A stretch of 64,000 nucleotides of DNA from Cepaea nemoralis (GCA_014155875.1 JACEFZ010014488.1:124001-188000), one strand, 5' to 3'; shown: positions 1 through 13,482, counted from the stretch's first letter. Notes: generated from the letters alone by a model not told the origin. Numbers and translations: made by a program.

Positions 1-289
1 TGTCTGCTCACTTCTGTACAAAAGCATATAAAAAAACACACACACAACAAAAGAAAACTGAAAACTGGCACCTTAAAGAAGAATAGTCACAATACCACAA
101 CCCAGAACAAATTCTCTCATGATACTGAACATTCAACATCAACCAAGAGCTACTAAAATGATAAAATTTAAAAAAAGGTCAAATGACAGATACAACAAAC
201 AAGGCTGAAGCAAGGACAATATAAATCTAGACATGCAATGCAAAATAGCTTGTGCTTGAACTGCAGGTCAATGTAGAAGTAACTGGGTA

Positions 290-1180
290 ATTGTAGACTA
301 TAAACACAACTTGAAAGGGTAATTGTAGATTATAGAGACAACAAAATATGGGTGAGTGTAGATTACAGAGACTACTTGGATGAGTAATAGTAGATTATAG
401 ACACAACTCAAATGGGTAATAGTAGACTATAGAGTAGACTATAGAGACAATGTAATGGGTGAATGTAGATTACCAAGACCATTTGCTTAAGTAATTGTAG
501 ATTATAGAGACAGGTTTAGTCATTGTAGATTACAGAAAAAACTTGAGTAATTGTAGATTATAAAGACAACTCAAATGAGTAATTACAAATTATAGAGACA
601 ATATAATGGGTGAGTGTAGATTACTGAGACCACTTGGATGAGTAATAGTAGATTATAGAGACAATGTAATGGGTGAATGTAGATTACCAAGACCATTTGC
701 TTAAGTAATTGTAGATTATAGAGACAGGTTTAGTCATTGTAGATTACAGAAAAAACTTGAGTAATTGTAGATTATAAAGACAACTCAAATGAGTAATTAC
801 AAATTATAGAGACAATTTAATGGGTGAGTGTAGATTAGTGAGACCACATGGATGAGTAATTGTAGATTATAGAGACAACTTTAGTAATTGTAATAGAAAC
901 AACTTGAGTGACCAGATTATAAAGACAACTCACACAGGTCATTGTAGATTACAGAGACAATGTAATGGATGAGTGTAGATTACCGAGACCACTTGGATGA
1001 GTAAGCGTAGATTATAGAGACAACTTGAATAACTTCAGATTATAAAGACAACTTGAATAATCGGAGATTTTAAAGACAATTTGAGTGAATAATTGTAAAT
1101 TATAGAGACAACTTGAATCAATAATTGTAAATGATAGAAACTTGAGTGAATACCTGTAGAATATAAAGACACAAAACAAA
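290..1180. repeat. Diverged 30-35-bp minisatellite with 213-bp higher-order duplication
   Basis: Units of the form GTAGATTATAGAGACAACTT. A block at about 442-604 recurs almost exactly at about 655-817, a shift of 213 bases, so several units were duplicated together. Confidence 0.8.
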
Positions 1181-2263
1181 ACATGACTAGGTAATTACAG
1201 TACATGAGCCTAACTGGCTTCTTCTCAAACATTCGATTATGGAAGAATTCTGCTCAAAACCACTGCAGGCAGACATGTTCCACACAAAATAGGGAAGGAC
1301 ACTAACATTAAAAGCAAATCTACCCGAGGTTGATTAGGCTTATTTCCCTTGTTCTGGTTGGTGATGAAGCCTCAGAAAGACAGCTCTAATCCTGAAGATC
1401 CAAGCACTGATGTTCGGGTCATTAGACTTGCTTCTCGGAGCAAGGCTGGTGCAGGCACTTTTTGTCCTGACCCAGTAGGAAAGCATCACTCACACAATGA
1501 CTATTACAGACTTTGCCTTGCCCTCCCGAAGCTCAGTAATCAGTAAGATGTGTAAGATCTGTAATGGAACTAACTCATCTACAGAGACACATCAGGCTGT
1601 ATGTAGCAAGGTGGTGATTCAGTGCAGCACATTCAGACTGGCTGGGTAGGCCTGGGTTCAATCATGTACTGTACCCTTCTTGGGGTGTTATATTTCATTG
1701 TTAACACATTCCACACAAGGCCCAGGTCACCCGTTCTACAATGTATAGCTGTCTCTACTGGCAGGGCATGGTCAACAAGTATCAGAACACACACACAAAC
1801 AAGGACATGAGATGTTTACTGCTAGCAATATTTGCATGCTGTTATATGATGTTTACTGCTACCAATGTTTACATGCTGCCATATTTGTAAGACATGCAAC
1901 CCCATAATGAGTTTAACACTTTCCGGACAACATAGAACCACTTCCATATTTGTATTGATTATTACAAGTGATTATTCATTATTATGCATTAAATAGTAAG
2001 AATATTTGAAATGCTTTCTCTTTCTCATTCAGTTAATGCTTGGCATTGCTAGATAAATTCTCTCTCTCTTGTAACGGTTAGCAATATTAGATAAATTCTC
2101 CTTCTCCGTTTCTCCATCCTCACACAAATTTGTAGAAATTGTACTAGAAAATTGTATTTTCAAAACTGTCCATAGATTCTAATTATCTGTAGTGAAAACA
2201 CACCTAAATCATCCTCCTTTTTCATTCCTTTCTTGAGGAAAGTATGTCACAACTAGGTATGTA
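1181..2263. other. Gene-free stretch
   Basis: A 65-codon open stretch at 1349-1546 was examined and not recognised. Repeated CTCTCTTTCTCATTC-like motifs are scattered at 2020-2120. Nothing else is supported. Confidence 0.5.
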
Positions 2264-3364
2264 TAATGGGCGTTCATTTGAAATTTGTTAGTGCCGCACC
2301 GCGGGTAATTGCATACGTTGAGCATGAAATATCATGTCCTAGTCATGTGATAAGTACTGAATAAAAGTGCACGTGCATGATGCATAGGTTCTGTTTCTGA
2401 CCGTTGAGAAAATGGCTGGGTTGATCCAAAATCCATCCAAAGAAGCTCAAAGAGTGGTGATTCAGTTTATTTCATTTGAAGGATGTCAACCAGTCGACAT
2501 TCATCGAAGAATGCATGCAGCGTACGGTAACAAATGTGTGTCGAAGAAAACAGTGACAGATGGGCACAAATTTTTCGGAAAGGACGTCAGTTCATGACAT
2601 ATCTTCGACGGCCGTGTCAAGCGCATATTGTTGCAACAGAAAAAAAAACCATCAACAAAATGGATGCAACAGTAAACATGAACCGTTGTCGAAGCATACG
2701 TTCAAAAAGCAAAAGAGAGAGCTTGCATTGGAAGCATGCTGGATCACCAAAAGCCACAAAATTCAGGTTACAGGGTTTCCGCTAGTAAGGTTATGCTAAG
2801 AGCATTTTTTTTATCATGAAGGGCTATTGTTGGCCGACTTTAAAGAACCTGGTGTCAACATCAACTTCTACCTCACTACTTGCAAACACTAGACAAGCTG
2901 CAGAAAGCCATCAAGAATAAGCGACCCAGCATGCTTTCTCACTGTGTGATTTTGTTGCATGATAATGCTCGCCCACATGTCACAAAGATTGTGCAGGAAG
3001 CATTAACAAGGAAGAAATGGGAAATTTTGCAACATCCAACCTATAGTACTGATTTGTCACCATGTGACTTTCATTTGTTCGGAGCTCTAAAAAAAGCTCT
3101 CAATGAGGCAACGATTTTACACAGATGCAGACGTAATGAACACAGTAAACACATGGTTCAGTGAGCAACCACAATCTGTTTTTGCAGACGGCATTAGCTG
3201 CCTACCTAAGCAATGGGATGCTTGCCTGAATGCCTACAGCCACTTCTTCTGACCAACCCATGGTGCATAATGAATGCTTTGTTTAATTCTACCACACCTG
3301 TTAATGTTTCTTTCATGCTTTCGTAATAAAGCCATTGGAACAGGTTTCAAATGAACGTCCCTTA
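2264..3364 (+). mobile_element. Decayed mariner element (D34D type)
   Basis: Ends match as inverted repeats of about 20 bases (core CGTTCATTTGAAA) and are flanked by TA on both sides, the mariner target. At 2412 the start of a transposase reads MAGLIQNPSKEAQRVVIQF, with a helix-turn-helix-like region. At 2950-3110 lie LLHDNARPH and LSPCDFHLFG; the two aspartates are 34 residues apart, the mariner D34D spacing. The middle, including the first catalytic Asp, is lost and frames are broken, so at 1101 bp it is inactive. Confidence 0.85.
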
Positions 3365-3416
3365 TATGTAGCACACAGATCAGTGTGATTGCCTTTATGT
3401 CAGGTTTACTGTCTCT

Positions 3417-3550
3417 AGACAGATTCCATCCAATGTCACGGACACAATCTACCCGTGGTAGACAGATTCCATCCAATGTCACGGACACAATCTACCCGTG
3501 GTAGACAGATTCCATCCAATGTCACGGACACAATCTACCCGTGGTAGACA
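3417..3550. repeat. 43-bp repeat, 3 copies
   Basis: TAGACAGATTCCATCCAATG followed by TCACGGACACAATCTACCCG, three near-identical copies just beyond the mariner. Confidence 0.9.
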
Positions 3551-3714
3551 AATATTCCCCTTCTCTTGTACGGTCGGCATCATTAGATAACTTCCCCCAC
3601 ATTCAAACAGTGACATGAACTAACGGAAGAGAAGCGATGCTGGGCACAGACATGTTTTAAAACTGAAGAATTATGGCAGAAACTGACAGCACTGCAGAGA
3701 ATATTTGTATAACT

Positions 3715-4190
3715 TATGCATGTGTAGGCAAGTGGGGCCAGGTGCACGTGTAGGCAAGTGGGGGTCAGGTGCACGTGTAAACAAGTGGGGTCAGGTGTAT
3801 GTGTAGACAAGTGGGGTCAGGTGTACGTGTAGACAAGTGCAGTCAGGTGTACGTGTAGGCAAGTGGGGTCAGGTGTGTATGTAGACAAGTGGGGTCAAGT
3901 GTATGTGTAGACAAGTGGGGACAGGTGTATATGTAGACAAGTGGGGACAGGTGTATATGTAGACAAGTGGAATCAGGTGCGTATGTAGGCAAGTGGAATC
4001 AGGTGCGTATGTAGGCAAGTGGAATCAGGTGCATATGTAGGCAAGTGGGGTCAGGTTTATGTGTAGGCAAGTGGGGTCAGGTGTACGTGTAGGCAAGTGA
4101 GGTCAGTTGCATATGTAGGCAAGTGTTGTCGGGTGTATGTGTAGGCAAGTGGAGTCAGGTGCATGTGTGAACAAGTGGGGTCAGATGCGT
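3715..4190. repeat. 26-bp minisatellite, about 18 copies
   Basis: Unit GTGTAGGCAAGTGGGGTCAG plus GTGCAC, with many substitutions. Confidence 0.9.
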
Positions 4191-4254
4191 GTTGGACAAC
4201 ACACACTCCTAGTGTGATAACAAGAGAAGCAATCTGCCCAGACAGTGAATCTTC

Positions 4255-4720
4255 CTCTGGCCAAGGATTACTGCAGCCCCTTGCTGAGGATTACTGCAAC
4301 CAGCTAGACAACTCATCTCTGCAGCCTCTGGCTGAGGATTACTGCAACCAGCTAGACAACTCATCTCTGCAGCCCCTGGCTGAGGATTACTGCAACCAGC
4401 TAGACAACTCATCTCTGCAGCCCCTAGCTGAGAATTACTTAACCAGCTAGACAACTAATCTCTGAAGCCCCTAGTTGAGAATTACTCAACCAACTAGACA
4501 ACTCATCTCTGCAGCCCCTGGCTGAGAATTACAGCGACCAGCTAGACAACTCATCTCTGCAGCCCCTGGCTGAGGATTACAGCAACCAGCTAGACAACTC
4601 ATCTCTGCAGCCCCTGGCTGAGGATTACTGCAACCAGCTAGACAACTAATCTCTGTAGCCCTTGGCTGAGAATTACTCAACCAGTTAGACAACTAATTTC
4701 TGCAGCCCTTGTCTGAGACT
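4255..4720. repeat. 48-bp minisatellite, about 9 copies
   Basis: Unit contains GCAGCCCCTGGCTGAGGATT and AACCAGCTAGACAACTCATC. The period is a multiple of three, which makes spurious ORFs on both strands. Confidence 0.9.
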
Positions 4721-4829
4721 AATGTAATTTAAATATTGAGCACAACCCACTACTGGCAACGCTGATCGTATTCTGGTATGAACCTAAGGCCTATCCACGT
4801 CAATGTGGAAGCACTAGACTCGAGTTTCA

Positions 4830-5653
4830 CTAGACAACTAATGTTATTGTCTAGACTATGAATCTGCTGTCACTTTCTGAGAACTAATGTAATTATCTAA
4901 AATCAGAATTGACTTAACTATCTAGAATGAGAACTAATGTTATTGTCTAAACTGAGAGCTCATATAATTGTCTAGAACTGGTGTAATTGTCTAGAATTGA
5001 GAACTGACATAATTGTCTAGAACTGATGTAATTGTCTACACTGAGAACTGATGTAATTGTCTACACTGAGAACTGATGTAATTGTCTACACTGAGAACTG
5101 ATGTAACGTAACTGTCTAGAACTGAGAGCTGATGTAATTGTCTAGAATTGAGAACTGGTATAATTTCTAAAATGAGAAGTGTAATTGTCCGAAATAAGAA
5201 TTGGTGTAATTGTCTACATATAACAATTGTCCACTGAGAACTGCTGTAATTGTCTAGACTTAGAACTAGTCTAAGTGTCTGTTGATTGAATCTATTGGCA
5301 CTTTCTGAGAACTAAAGTAATTTGTAAGAATGAGAATTAATTTAATTGTCTGTTTAGAATGAGTACAAATATAATTGTCTAGACAAAACAAATCCCTGCT
5401 GTCTTTTGCTTAGAACTAATGTAAATGTCTTGATTGAGAACTAATGTAGTTGTCTTGACTGAGAACTAATGTATATGTCTACATTAAGAGCTAGAACTAA
5501 TGTATATGTCTTGATTGAGAACTAATGTATATGTCTTGACTGAGAACTAATGTAAATGTCTTGACTGAGAACTAATGTATATGTCTACATTAAGAGCTAA
5601 CATAACTGTCGAGACTAAATCTCTGCTGTATGTTTCTAGGAACTTAAATTATT
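4830..5653. repeat. Diverged 26-bp minisatellite, broken by hAT MITE
   Basis: Units like GAACTGATGTAATTGTCTAG. The array resumes loosely after the MITE (6058-6200). Confidence 0.8.
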
Positions 5654-5661
5654 TTCTAGAC

Positions 5662-6049
5662 CAGTGGTTTTCAACTTTTTTTGGCCCATGCCCCCCTTTA
5701 CCATATGTTCAGAACGTCATCCCCCCCCCCCCCCCCCCCCTTTTGAATTTCCTCCCTATAAATCCCCCCACTCTTACACAGTATACATAAAAATGGAAGC
5801 TAAATTTAATAACACATACTAGAACAAGTCTAGACATCTACATAAAACGTGATTTGCGGGTCTACTTACGTTATAAAACGAATTTCATTAGGGCGAGAAG
5901 TACAGAACCGTAAAATTTAGAGGGAAAAACAATATCAAGTAACTGGTTCTTGTATTAATGCTGATCTTGAAATAATCTTAATCTCTCCCCCCCCCCCCCC
6001 TCCCTCCCCCTCCCCGGAGGAGAAATTCACCACCGGTTGAGAACCACTG
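5662..6049. mobile_element. hAT-type MITE with perfect 8-bp TSD
   Basis: Left end CAGTGGTTTTCAAC, right end the complement of CAGTGGTTCTCAACC. Both flanks read TTCTAGAC (5654-5661 and 6050-6057), a perfect 8-bp duplication typical of hAT elements. The 388-bp interior has no ORF and holds two poly(C) runs (about 5720-5740 and 5990-6000). Confidence 0.88.
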
Positions 6050-6119
6050 TTCTAGACAGACAGCTATAGTAACTGATTAAACAACACTTATTTACTATTT
6101 CTGGGAGAAAAAGTAAACA

Positions 6120-6560
6120 TCTAGATTGAGAACTAATGAAATGTCTAAGCTGAGAACTAAAGTAACTATTTAAAACAAATCTGCTGCTTCTAGCTGAGAA
6201 CTAATGCTAATGTAACTTTTCAGACATCACATCTGCTGCTGTTCCTAGCTGAGAACTAATGTAACTTTTCAGACATCACATCTGTTGCTGATTCTAGCTG
6301 AGAACTAATGTAACTACTCAGACATCACATCTGCTGCTTCTACCTGAGAACTAATGTAACTATTCAGATATCACATCTACTGCTCCTAGCTGAGAACTAA
6401 TGTAACTATTCAGACATCAAATGTGCTGCTCCTAGCTGAGAACTAATGTAACTATTCAGATATCACACCTGCAACTCGTAGCTGAGAACTAATGTAACTA
6501 TTCAGATATCACATCTATTGCTTGCTCCTAACTGAGAACTAATGTAACTATTCAGACCAT
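6120..6560. repeat. 46-bp minisatellite, about 9 copies
   Basis: Unit contains AGCTGAGAACTAATGTAACT and ATTCAGACATCACATCTGCT. It seems to have arisen from the older 26-bp array next to it, which shares GAGAACTAATGTAA. Confidence 0.85.
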
Positions 6561-7099
6561 TCAATTTCTATCTAATCAATGTTACAAAATCTTGGTATAG
6601 GTTCACAAAGATGTAACATAGAAGCAATCAAGCAAATGATGTGCGAAATAAACCGAGACAAAGCCATGCATGCGTACACAGAAAGCAAAACTTGTACAAA
6701 TCTAGTGTAATAAATACATGTACATACAATCTAGTGAGTGACAGAGCTAGAAGCGAACCAGTATATTACCGAGACATTGTCTTTTCACACACCAATCTGT
6801 CTCGCGACAACTGCTAATCAATCGTACACGGCCGCCTGTGGCACAAAGGAAAGATATTGGACTATGCAGGAGTATGGGGGAGTAACAATTTTCATTTCCA
6901 ACAAAATAGTAAACATATTTTTTCTATTCCTTTGTTCTTCGTATCCAGAATGGATGAAGATAAATCTTTTATTGTCTTCTTTCATGCAGCGTGGATGTAA
7001 CAGATGTGTCATCCCTCTTCTATCCTTGTGTGAGGATTACATGGTGTTGGTCTCTACTTCCCCAATGTGCAGACAAAACAAAAACATCTTTTACAATTT

Positions 7100-7680
7100 T
7101 AGAATGAAGTGGTAAATAAGATATTTTTCCCAATCTGCCACCCTAGTATCATGAGAGAAATAAGATATTTTCCCCATCTGCCACTCTAGTATCCGGAGAG
7201 AAATAAGATTGTTTCCTCATCTGTCACCCTAGTATGTGTGAATGTCTTCCCCTCATCTACCTGCCCTTGCATGAAGAGGGAAATAAGATTCTTGTTGTCT
7301 TTATCTGTCCACCTTCATATGAAGGGGGACATAAGATCCTACCCTCATCTGCTACACTAGTATGTATAGGCAAAATAAGATCTTTCTGCTCATATGCCAC
7401 TCTAGAACTTTGAAAGAGATAAGATCTTTCTGCTCATGTTCTCTAGAATATTGATAAAAATAAGATCTTTCCTCGCATCTGCTATTATAGCACGTAAAGA
7501 CAGATAAGATCTTGCTCCCTCATCTGCTACTATAGTATGGAAAAACAAATAAGATCTTTACAATCATTTGCTATTCTGCTCATTCTCCACTCTAGAAATT
7601 AGAGATAGACAAGATCTTTTTACCCAGTGAGTATCTAAGATCGCAAAGGCAAATAAGATGATATAAAGATTACATAATGC
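7100..7680. repeat. Diverged minisatellite of about 50 bp
   Basis: Repeated AAATAAGATCTTT and CTCATCTGCCACTCTAGTAT motifs, 11 or so copies. Confidence 0.75.
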
Positions 7681-8340
7681 ACATACTGTATTGATCTGTT
7701 ATACGGGCATTGTCACTCTTGGATGTAGAGTTTCACAGAGCCATATATATGGTAGTCAGAATCAATCTGTCACAGATCTGCTTTAACGAGCAGTCGGCAA
7801 TCAACACAGTACTGTACCCATACAAACCCCTGGACCAGAAATTAACACAACTGGGAGTGCATTCACGCCTCTACGAATGCTAGACATGAGAAGCGGCTTA
7901 TATGCTGCATTACCACACCATCACTCAAGCATAAATAACATTACTTTGTTGTATAGCTGAGACACCAAGTTTGTTTCACAAAGTATCAACGTACATGTCA
8001 ACAAGGCATGCTGGGAATACGTGCATGCCAAAAAGGCATGCTGGCAATATGCTACTACGTTGATGTTTTCCCTGGCCGACCCATGAGAGGAATGTGGAGA
8101 GTGTCGGCCATCTGGTCTTCTCCACAGATATTTCCAGCAGCTATCTTGATATGGTCAAGTCAGAATGAACAGCTTCTCATGTACTAATGTTGAATTTTTG
8201 TCTCTGGGTATTTAGTGTTAAAGGTATTTCCCGGTTTCCAAACTATACAATAATATATGTGGTTTTAAGAGATATTTCACATGATAAACCAGGGAAAATG
8301 GAAAGAAACAAGTCAACAGAAGCTACTCGGCCCTGAATGC
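7681..8340. other. Gene-free stretch
   Basis: No coding signal. A short direct repeat AAGGCATGCTGG occurs twice near 8004-8043. Confidence 0.45.
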
Positions 8341-8374
8341 AGAGAACTGTTGGTTCAAATGCTGGATTCGTGGT

Positions 8375-8620
8375 CTGTGTGTGAACTTGTGGAATAACTG
8401 TTCATCTATCACTATAGCATGGTATTTGCTGAGAGGTGCTGGAAGGCATGGTTGCTGGTGTGTGTGTGAACTTGTGGAATAACTGTTCATCTATCACTAT
8501 AGCATGGTATTTGCTGAGAGGTGCTGGAAGGCGTGGTTGCTGGTTTGTGTGTGAACTTGTGGAATAACTTCATCTATCACTATAGCATGGTATCTGCTGA
8601 GAGATTCTGGAAGGCATGGT
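8375..8620. repeat. 85-bp repeat, 3 copies
   Basis: GGAATAACTGTTCATCTATC starts at 8391, 8476 and 8561, exactly 85 bases apart. Confidence 0.9.
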
Positions 8621-9061
8621 ACCTGGAAGAAAGGCAGGGGCAGTCCAAGACAAAGGTGTACACATGGAACTTGGGCTTGACAACACATGAGGCAGGGGAA
8701 CTGGTGGTTAGTCTTTCCTGCAGGATGTGAGGAGATGCTCTGCCACATGATGAAGAAGTTCTGAGATGTCTATAACTGTTCTATTTATTTGCTTTCCACC
8801 TCAGCCTTGTGATAGCAAACATGTAGAATCTGGTTACTGGCATTCAGATTAATCGTTTGAAAAGCCAGGTCAGCCAACTTCTATATTTATGTTGTTTAGG
8901 ATAACACTGACAAGGCTGGAATTTGCAGAGAGGCAGGAACATGGACACACTCAAGATGTATGTAAGACCAAATCAAGTAAAATGAACAGCCTTAAGACCC
9001 ATCAACGTAAGCAAGTGAAGTCTTGTACTCTACACAAAAACAAAATATGAATGAAGAAATT

Positions 9062-9200
9062 GAGACAAGAACCGGCATGTTAGCACTCAAGACATTCCCA
9101 TACGTGCTCCGTCTTTATCTTCAACAACCAGTGAAGAGACCCAATATTAATGGTACCAGTAGCAGCCTGGTGATTATGTGTCTGGCCCTTCCTCAGAGTA
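9062..9200 (+). mobile_element. LINE fragment, same family as fragment C end
   Basis: ACATTCCCATACGTGCTCCG, then GGTACCAGTAGCAGCCTG, matches 48065-48160 at the 3' end of fragment C. Confidence 0.6.
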
Positions 9201-10540
9201 CGATTGAAAGAATACATGTCTATATTATCATAGTATTGATTATAACTGCAACTATGACACACTAGCAAGGTATCTCTTCATTATGCATGTTTATGAGACA
9301 ATTTCCTTCTATGATCTCGTTGAGTGTCAGGATTGTTGAGTGTCAGGATTGTTGTTGTTCTGAATGTGCAGTATTCTAAAGGTGTTGATCTTCTTCTCTA
9401 GTCACTGCACATGAGTCCACAAACCATGAGGAATGCATGATCTCACAATGTTTACTTTTGTCCATTTGCTGGTTTGGGGCCAGAGACCCTTCATGCTGCT
9501 TAACCTGAGCATCAGTTCCCATCACTGAGCCAAGTTATTCAGTTTTTTTGCCATATCCAATGTCTTCATTGTTAATTGACTGACAGTAGTTTTGTCTGTG
9601 CACACTATGTTTGTGACTTTGTGTGTGTTCATGTTCAGAAAAAGAGGATGATCTGTGTCTTCTGACATGAAGGTTTAATTCTTCTAATCCCTTGGCCTTG
9701 TTCGAGGAGGGCTGTGTCCCCTGCATATCTGAGTTCTGGAATGGGATTCACACTGATCAGAAGATGAAAATTATAAATGCTGTGATGATTGATGCTATCG
9801 TTACATTTGCTGCACAGATCAGGACAGACAGTGGGGAATCCTTCTAGACTGACATATATCATGTCTTCAGCAGCGGAAATTTCTCAATAATTCACTAGCA
9901 GACGATTTGCCAGCCTGCACATTCTATCACAACGGCCAGGGTTTTGCTGCATCTTGGTCTAATTATGCTGTAGCTATCCCTTACAATTGTCACAACATTA
10001 GCACGGCAAATACGTCACATTAGTGCTACATTGTTATGTACACAATTGTATATACATTATGTTATGTACACAACGTTTCACACATATACCATAACAAATA
10101 CAACACTGTGCTCACATGTGAATACAAGATGTCAGAAATAAACATTAATAAATAAGTCAGGAAATAAATGTACAGGTGACCAAATCTGCAAACAGAAAAC
10201 ACAACATGCAAACAGCAGAAGACATGCATCAAATGGTAGCAGGTCAAGGCCACCAGACAAATTTAAAATGTATATTAAAAATATAGTGAAACAAATATGT
10301 GGAAACAAACATTTGCAGAGAAGCTTTCGGCCAAAACAAGAGTAAAACTAAGCAAAGAATCCAGCAAAGACATATCAGTAAGAGGACTAAACAATATGGA
10401 CAACTTGGCAATGCCAGTGATAGCAAGTTTACCACCAGCACAGTTTGTGGGTCAGGGTTGGGTTCATGTGTTTTGCTGTATTTTTGAGAACAGAATGGGA
10501 AGGAGAAAATCAGATTTCTAGAGTTACAATCAATTACTCA
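9200..10540. other. Gene-free stretch
   Basis: AT-rich DNA with short open frames, none recognised. A 16-base direct repeat TTGAGTGTCAGGATTG lies near 9320-9350. Confidence 0.45.
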
Positions 10541-10990
10541 AATCTTTGGTTATCAATTCCCTACAAGCTGTTCAAACCTATCATGTTTTATCAATTCTCT
10601 ACATTATGTTATAGCCCATCATGTTATCAATTCTCTACAAGATGACGAAACCTATCAATACATTACAAGATTTGAAATATTACAAATTCCTTCCAAGATT
10701 CTGAAACCTATTAATCCCCTAGGTTTTATATTACAAATTCCTACAAGATTCTGAAATATTTTAATTCATTACAGTTTTTAAACATTACAAATTTCCCCAT
10801 GGTTTTGGAACCTATGAATTCACAACAAGAATTTATAAATATAAATTCATACAAATTATGAAACCTATAAATGAATTACAAGATTTCGAAATATATAAAT
10901 TCATTACAAGATTTTAACACCTATGGCTTCACCTACAAGATTATGAATATTGTCAATATTTTTGAACCTGTAAACTGATTACATTTCAAA
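10540..10990. repeat. Very diverged repeats of about 30-60 bp
   Basis: AATTCNNTACAAGATTNTGAAACCTAT recurs with heavy divergence. Confidence 0.6.
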
Positions 10991-11011
10991 ACACAGATTC
11001 CCTTCAAGATG

Positions 11012-11137
11012 ATCACTCAGAAGTTGGAGTGTGTTCGCCAGGGACACTGGTAATAGGGAAAGCTAATCCACACTAAAAAATATCACTTCAGTGAATTAGA
11101 AGTAGTAGCTTGACTACACTTGAGTTACAAACCATCG
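11012..11137 (+). mobile_element. SINE family 2, 3' fragment
   Basis: Matches the 3' half of family 2 (GGTAATAGGGAAAGCTAATC, then the segment before GAGTTACAAA). The head is absent. Confidence 0.65.
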
Positions 11138-11329
11138 AACACAACAACCAAAAAAAAAAAAAAACATAAAAAAAAACTAAACCGAATATCTAAATCACCA
11201 GAGTTAGGATGGCAGGTCCTAGGTGAACTGACTAAATCTACTGAGTAAACTGACTAAATCTACTGAGTAAACAGACTAAATCTTTGATACATTTTGTGAT
11301 TGGATGCGACTGGTGTGAGGGGGATGTTC

Positions 11330-11850
11330 TGAACTGTGGCTTGTGGTTGGCTGTGTGATGGAGACATTCTATCATTGTTGGACATGGCAACTGTCATGAG
11401 GGAGAGAGTCTTCAATTGTTGGATGTGACTAGCACATTGCAGGAGGGTTCAATTGTTGGACGTGACTAGCACATTGCAGGAGGGTTAAATTGTTGGACAT
11501 GGCAACTGTCATGAGGGAGAGAGTCTTCAATTGTTGGATGTGACTAGCACATTGCAGGAGGGTTCAATTGTTGGACGTGACTAGCACATTGCAGGAGTGT
11601 TAAATTGTTGGACATGGCAACTGTCATGAGGGAGAGAGTCTTCAATTATTGGATGTGACTAGCACATTGCAGGAGGGTTCAATTGTTGGATGTGGCAACG
11701 TGTCATGAGGGAGAGAGTCTTAAATTGTTGCATGACTAGAACATTGCAGGAGAGAGTTCAATTGTTAGATGTGAATAGTAAATTGCAGGTGAGCTCAATT
11801 GTTGGATATGACATATCACGAGGGAGAGAGTCTTCAATTGTTGGAAGGAA
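11330..11850. repeat. Compound minisatellite
   Basis: TTGTTGGATGTGACTAGCAC, then ATTGCAGGAGGGTTCAATTG, with a longer order that adds GGCAACTGTCATGAGGGAGA; four long units. Confidence 0.8.
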
Positions 11851-12369
11851 CTGTAGTACCAGTGATTAATAAGGCATCTGACCAGAGAGAACCAAATAGA
11901 TTATATGTAAAATGTAGAGCTTGATATCCCAAGGAACATAATTTGCATGTTTAGCTATTCTTCACATATACTAGGCAACTTATTTGAGGTTCCAACTTCA
12001 CGGTAATGGATCACCACATAACTGCTTTGTTTCTGTGCCAGCAGAAACCACACAAAATGCTCCTCGCTGTCCCAGACAAACCCAACAGCACGCACACAAA
12101 TGTCAGAATATCAACACTGGGATATCAACAACTAGTTCATCGTCGATGGAAGCAGCAATCACTATTAAATCAGCAGTTGCACATGCATTACTACATAAGG
12201 CAAACCTGCTAATTCAGCAACTGGCCACCGCCATTTTTCTGAACATGCAGTTACTAAAAAACTTGACGCACCACCAAACTTGTTTGGTCTAAGTAAAGAA
12301 ATCTGACAGCTTAAGTTTTAATGAAGTGTGTATGTCTGGCTCTGGTGAAGTTAATAAAGATGTGATTTT
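11851..12369. other. Gene-free stretch
   Basis: An open stretch of 102 codons at 11984-12292 lacks known domains and splice context; not called. Confidence 0.4.
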
Positions 12370-12840
12370 GATGGTCATCATTATTTCCATCATCGGACAG
12401 CTGCCCTAACCTTCTGTGAGTTAGGCAATCTGATATCATAAGAAAAGAGAAAGAGTTAACTAATCTGGTGTATTCATAAATAGAGAATGGGTTAGGTAAT
12501 CTGGTGTTATTCAGATAAAAATAATGAAGCCATCTGGTGTCATTCATAAGGAGAGAAAATAATTAAGTCATTCGTATATAGAGAAAAATAATTAAATCAT
12601 TCCAAAGTAGAGAAAAAGAGTTAGGTCATCTGGTGTCATTCATAACTAGAGAGAAGGGGCTAAGTAATGTGGTGTTATTTATAAGTACAGAATTCATCTG
12701 GTGTCATTTATAAGTACAGAATTCATTTGGTGTCACTTATAAGTAGAGAGAAGTCTGGTACTATTCATAAATAGAGGGAAAGGGTTAAGTTATCTGGTCC
12801 CATTCTAAGTAGTAAGACAGGTTTAAGTAAACAGGTGTTA
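12370..12840. repeat. Diverged minisatellite
   Basis: ATCTGGTGTCATTCATAAGT and AGAGAAAAAGAGTTAAGT motifs, about nine irregular copies. Confidence 0.65.
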
Positions 12841-13476
12841 TTCAGAGATAGAATAAGAATGTACAATGCAGAAAACATCAATGAAGACAATACTAAAGTT
12901 GAGAGAACCAATCCTCGCATAATTTCCCTCAAGAGTCCGTGTAATGTTGGAAATGTGAATGTGGGGAAGCAACAAAAAAAAAAAAAAAAAACTGCTTGCG
13001 GTATAGTTACTCTTCAGTGATAGATTGTAGAATGAACAAGATACATGCACAGAAAATCTGTAATCTCAGAGTTTTGACAAAGGAATCAAAAGTCCAGCAA
13101 GGATAAATACAGACCAAACTAAACTGTTAACACACCAACTAACCATACCTGAAACACAATAAACATCCAAAGAAGAAAGATATGTGGCTAGAAAAAAAAA
13201 CATGAACCCAAAAACAGAGCAGTATTTTGGAAAAGGAACAATTACTACTGGCCTCAGTTTAATAATCATGCAACTTATTCTGAAAATGCCAACATTAATA
13301 TTACATGACGATCTACAATCCCTGTCTGAAATATTCTTTGGTACTTGGACACTTTCTAATGCACTTTAGAACTATCAAGTACTTTCAAGAACATTATATC
13401 CAGGTCATCCAATTATGCCCCTGAAAGTTTTGCTATAACAACAACTTTTTCAACATTGTTACTGGTTTGGCTACGT

Positions 13477-13482
13477 TTTATT
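13477..13482 (-). terminator. Candidate poly(A) signal of S6K
   Basis: AATAAA on the minus strand, about 140 bases after the TGA stop. It is the first such hexamer downstream, giving a short 3' UTR. No GU-rich element was confirmed. Confidence 0.45.

Noticed and set aside
1349..1546. 65-codon open frame as a possible exon
   Set aside because: The composition looks coding, but no family, no clear splice sites and no partner exon were found.
6738..7115. 125-codon open frame
   Set aside because: Starts at a non-ATG codon, has no recognised domain or splice context, and runs into a minisatellite.
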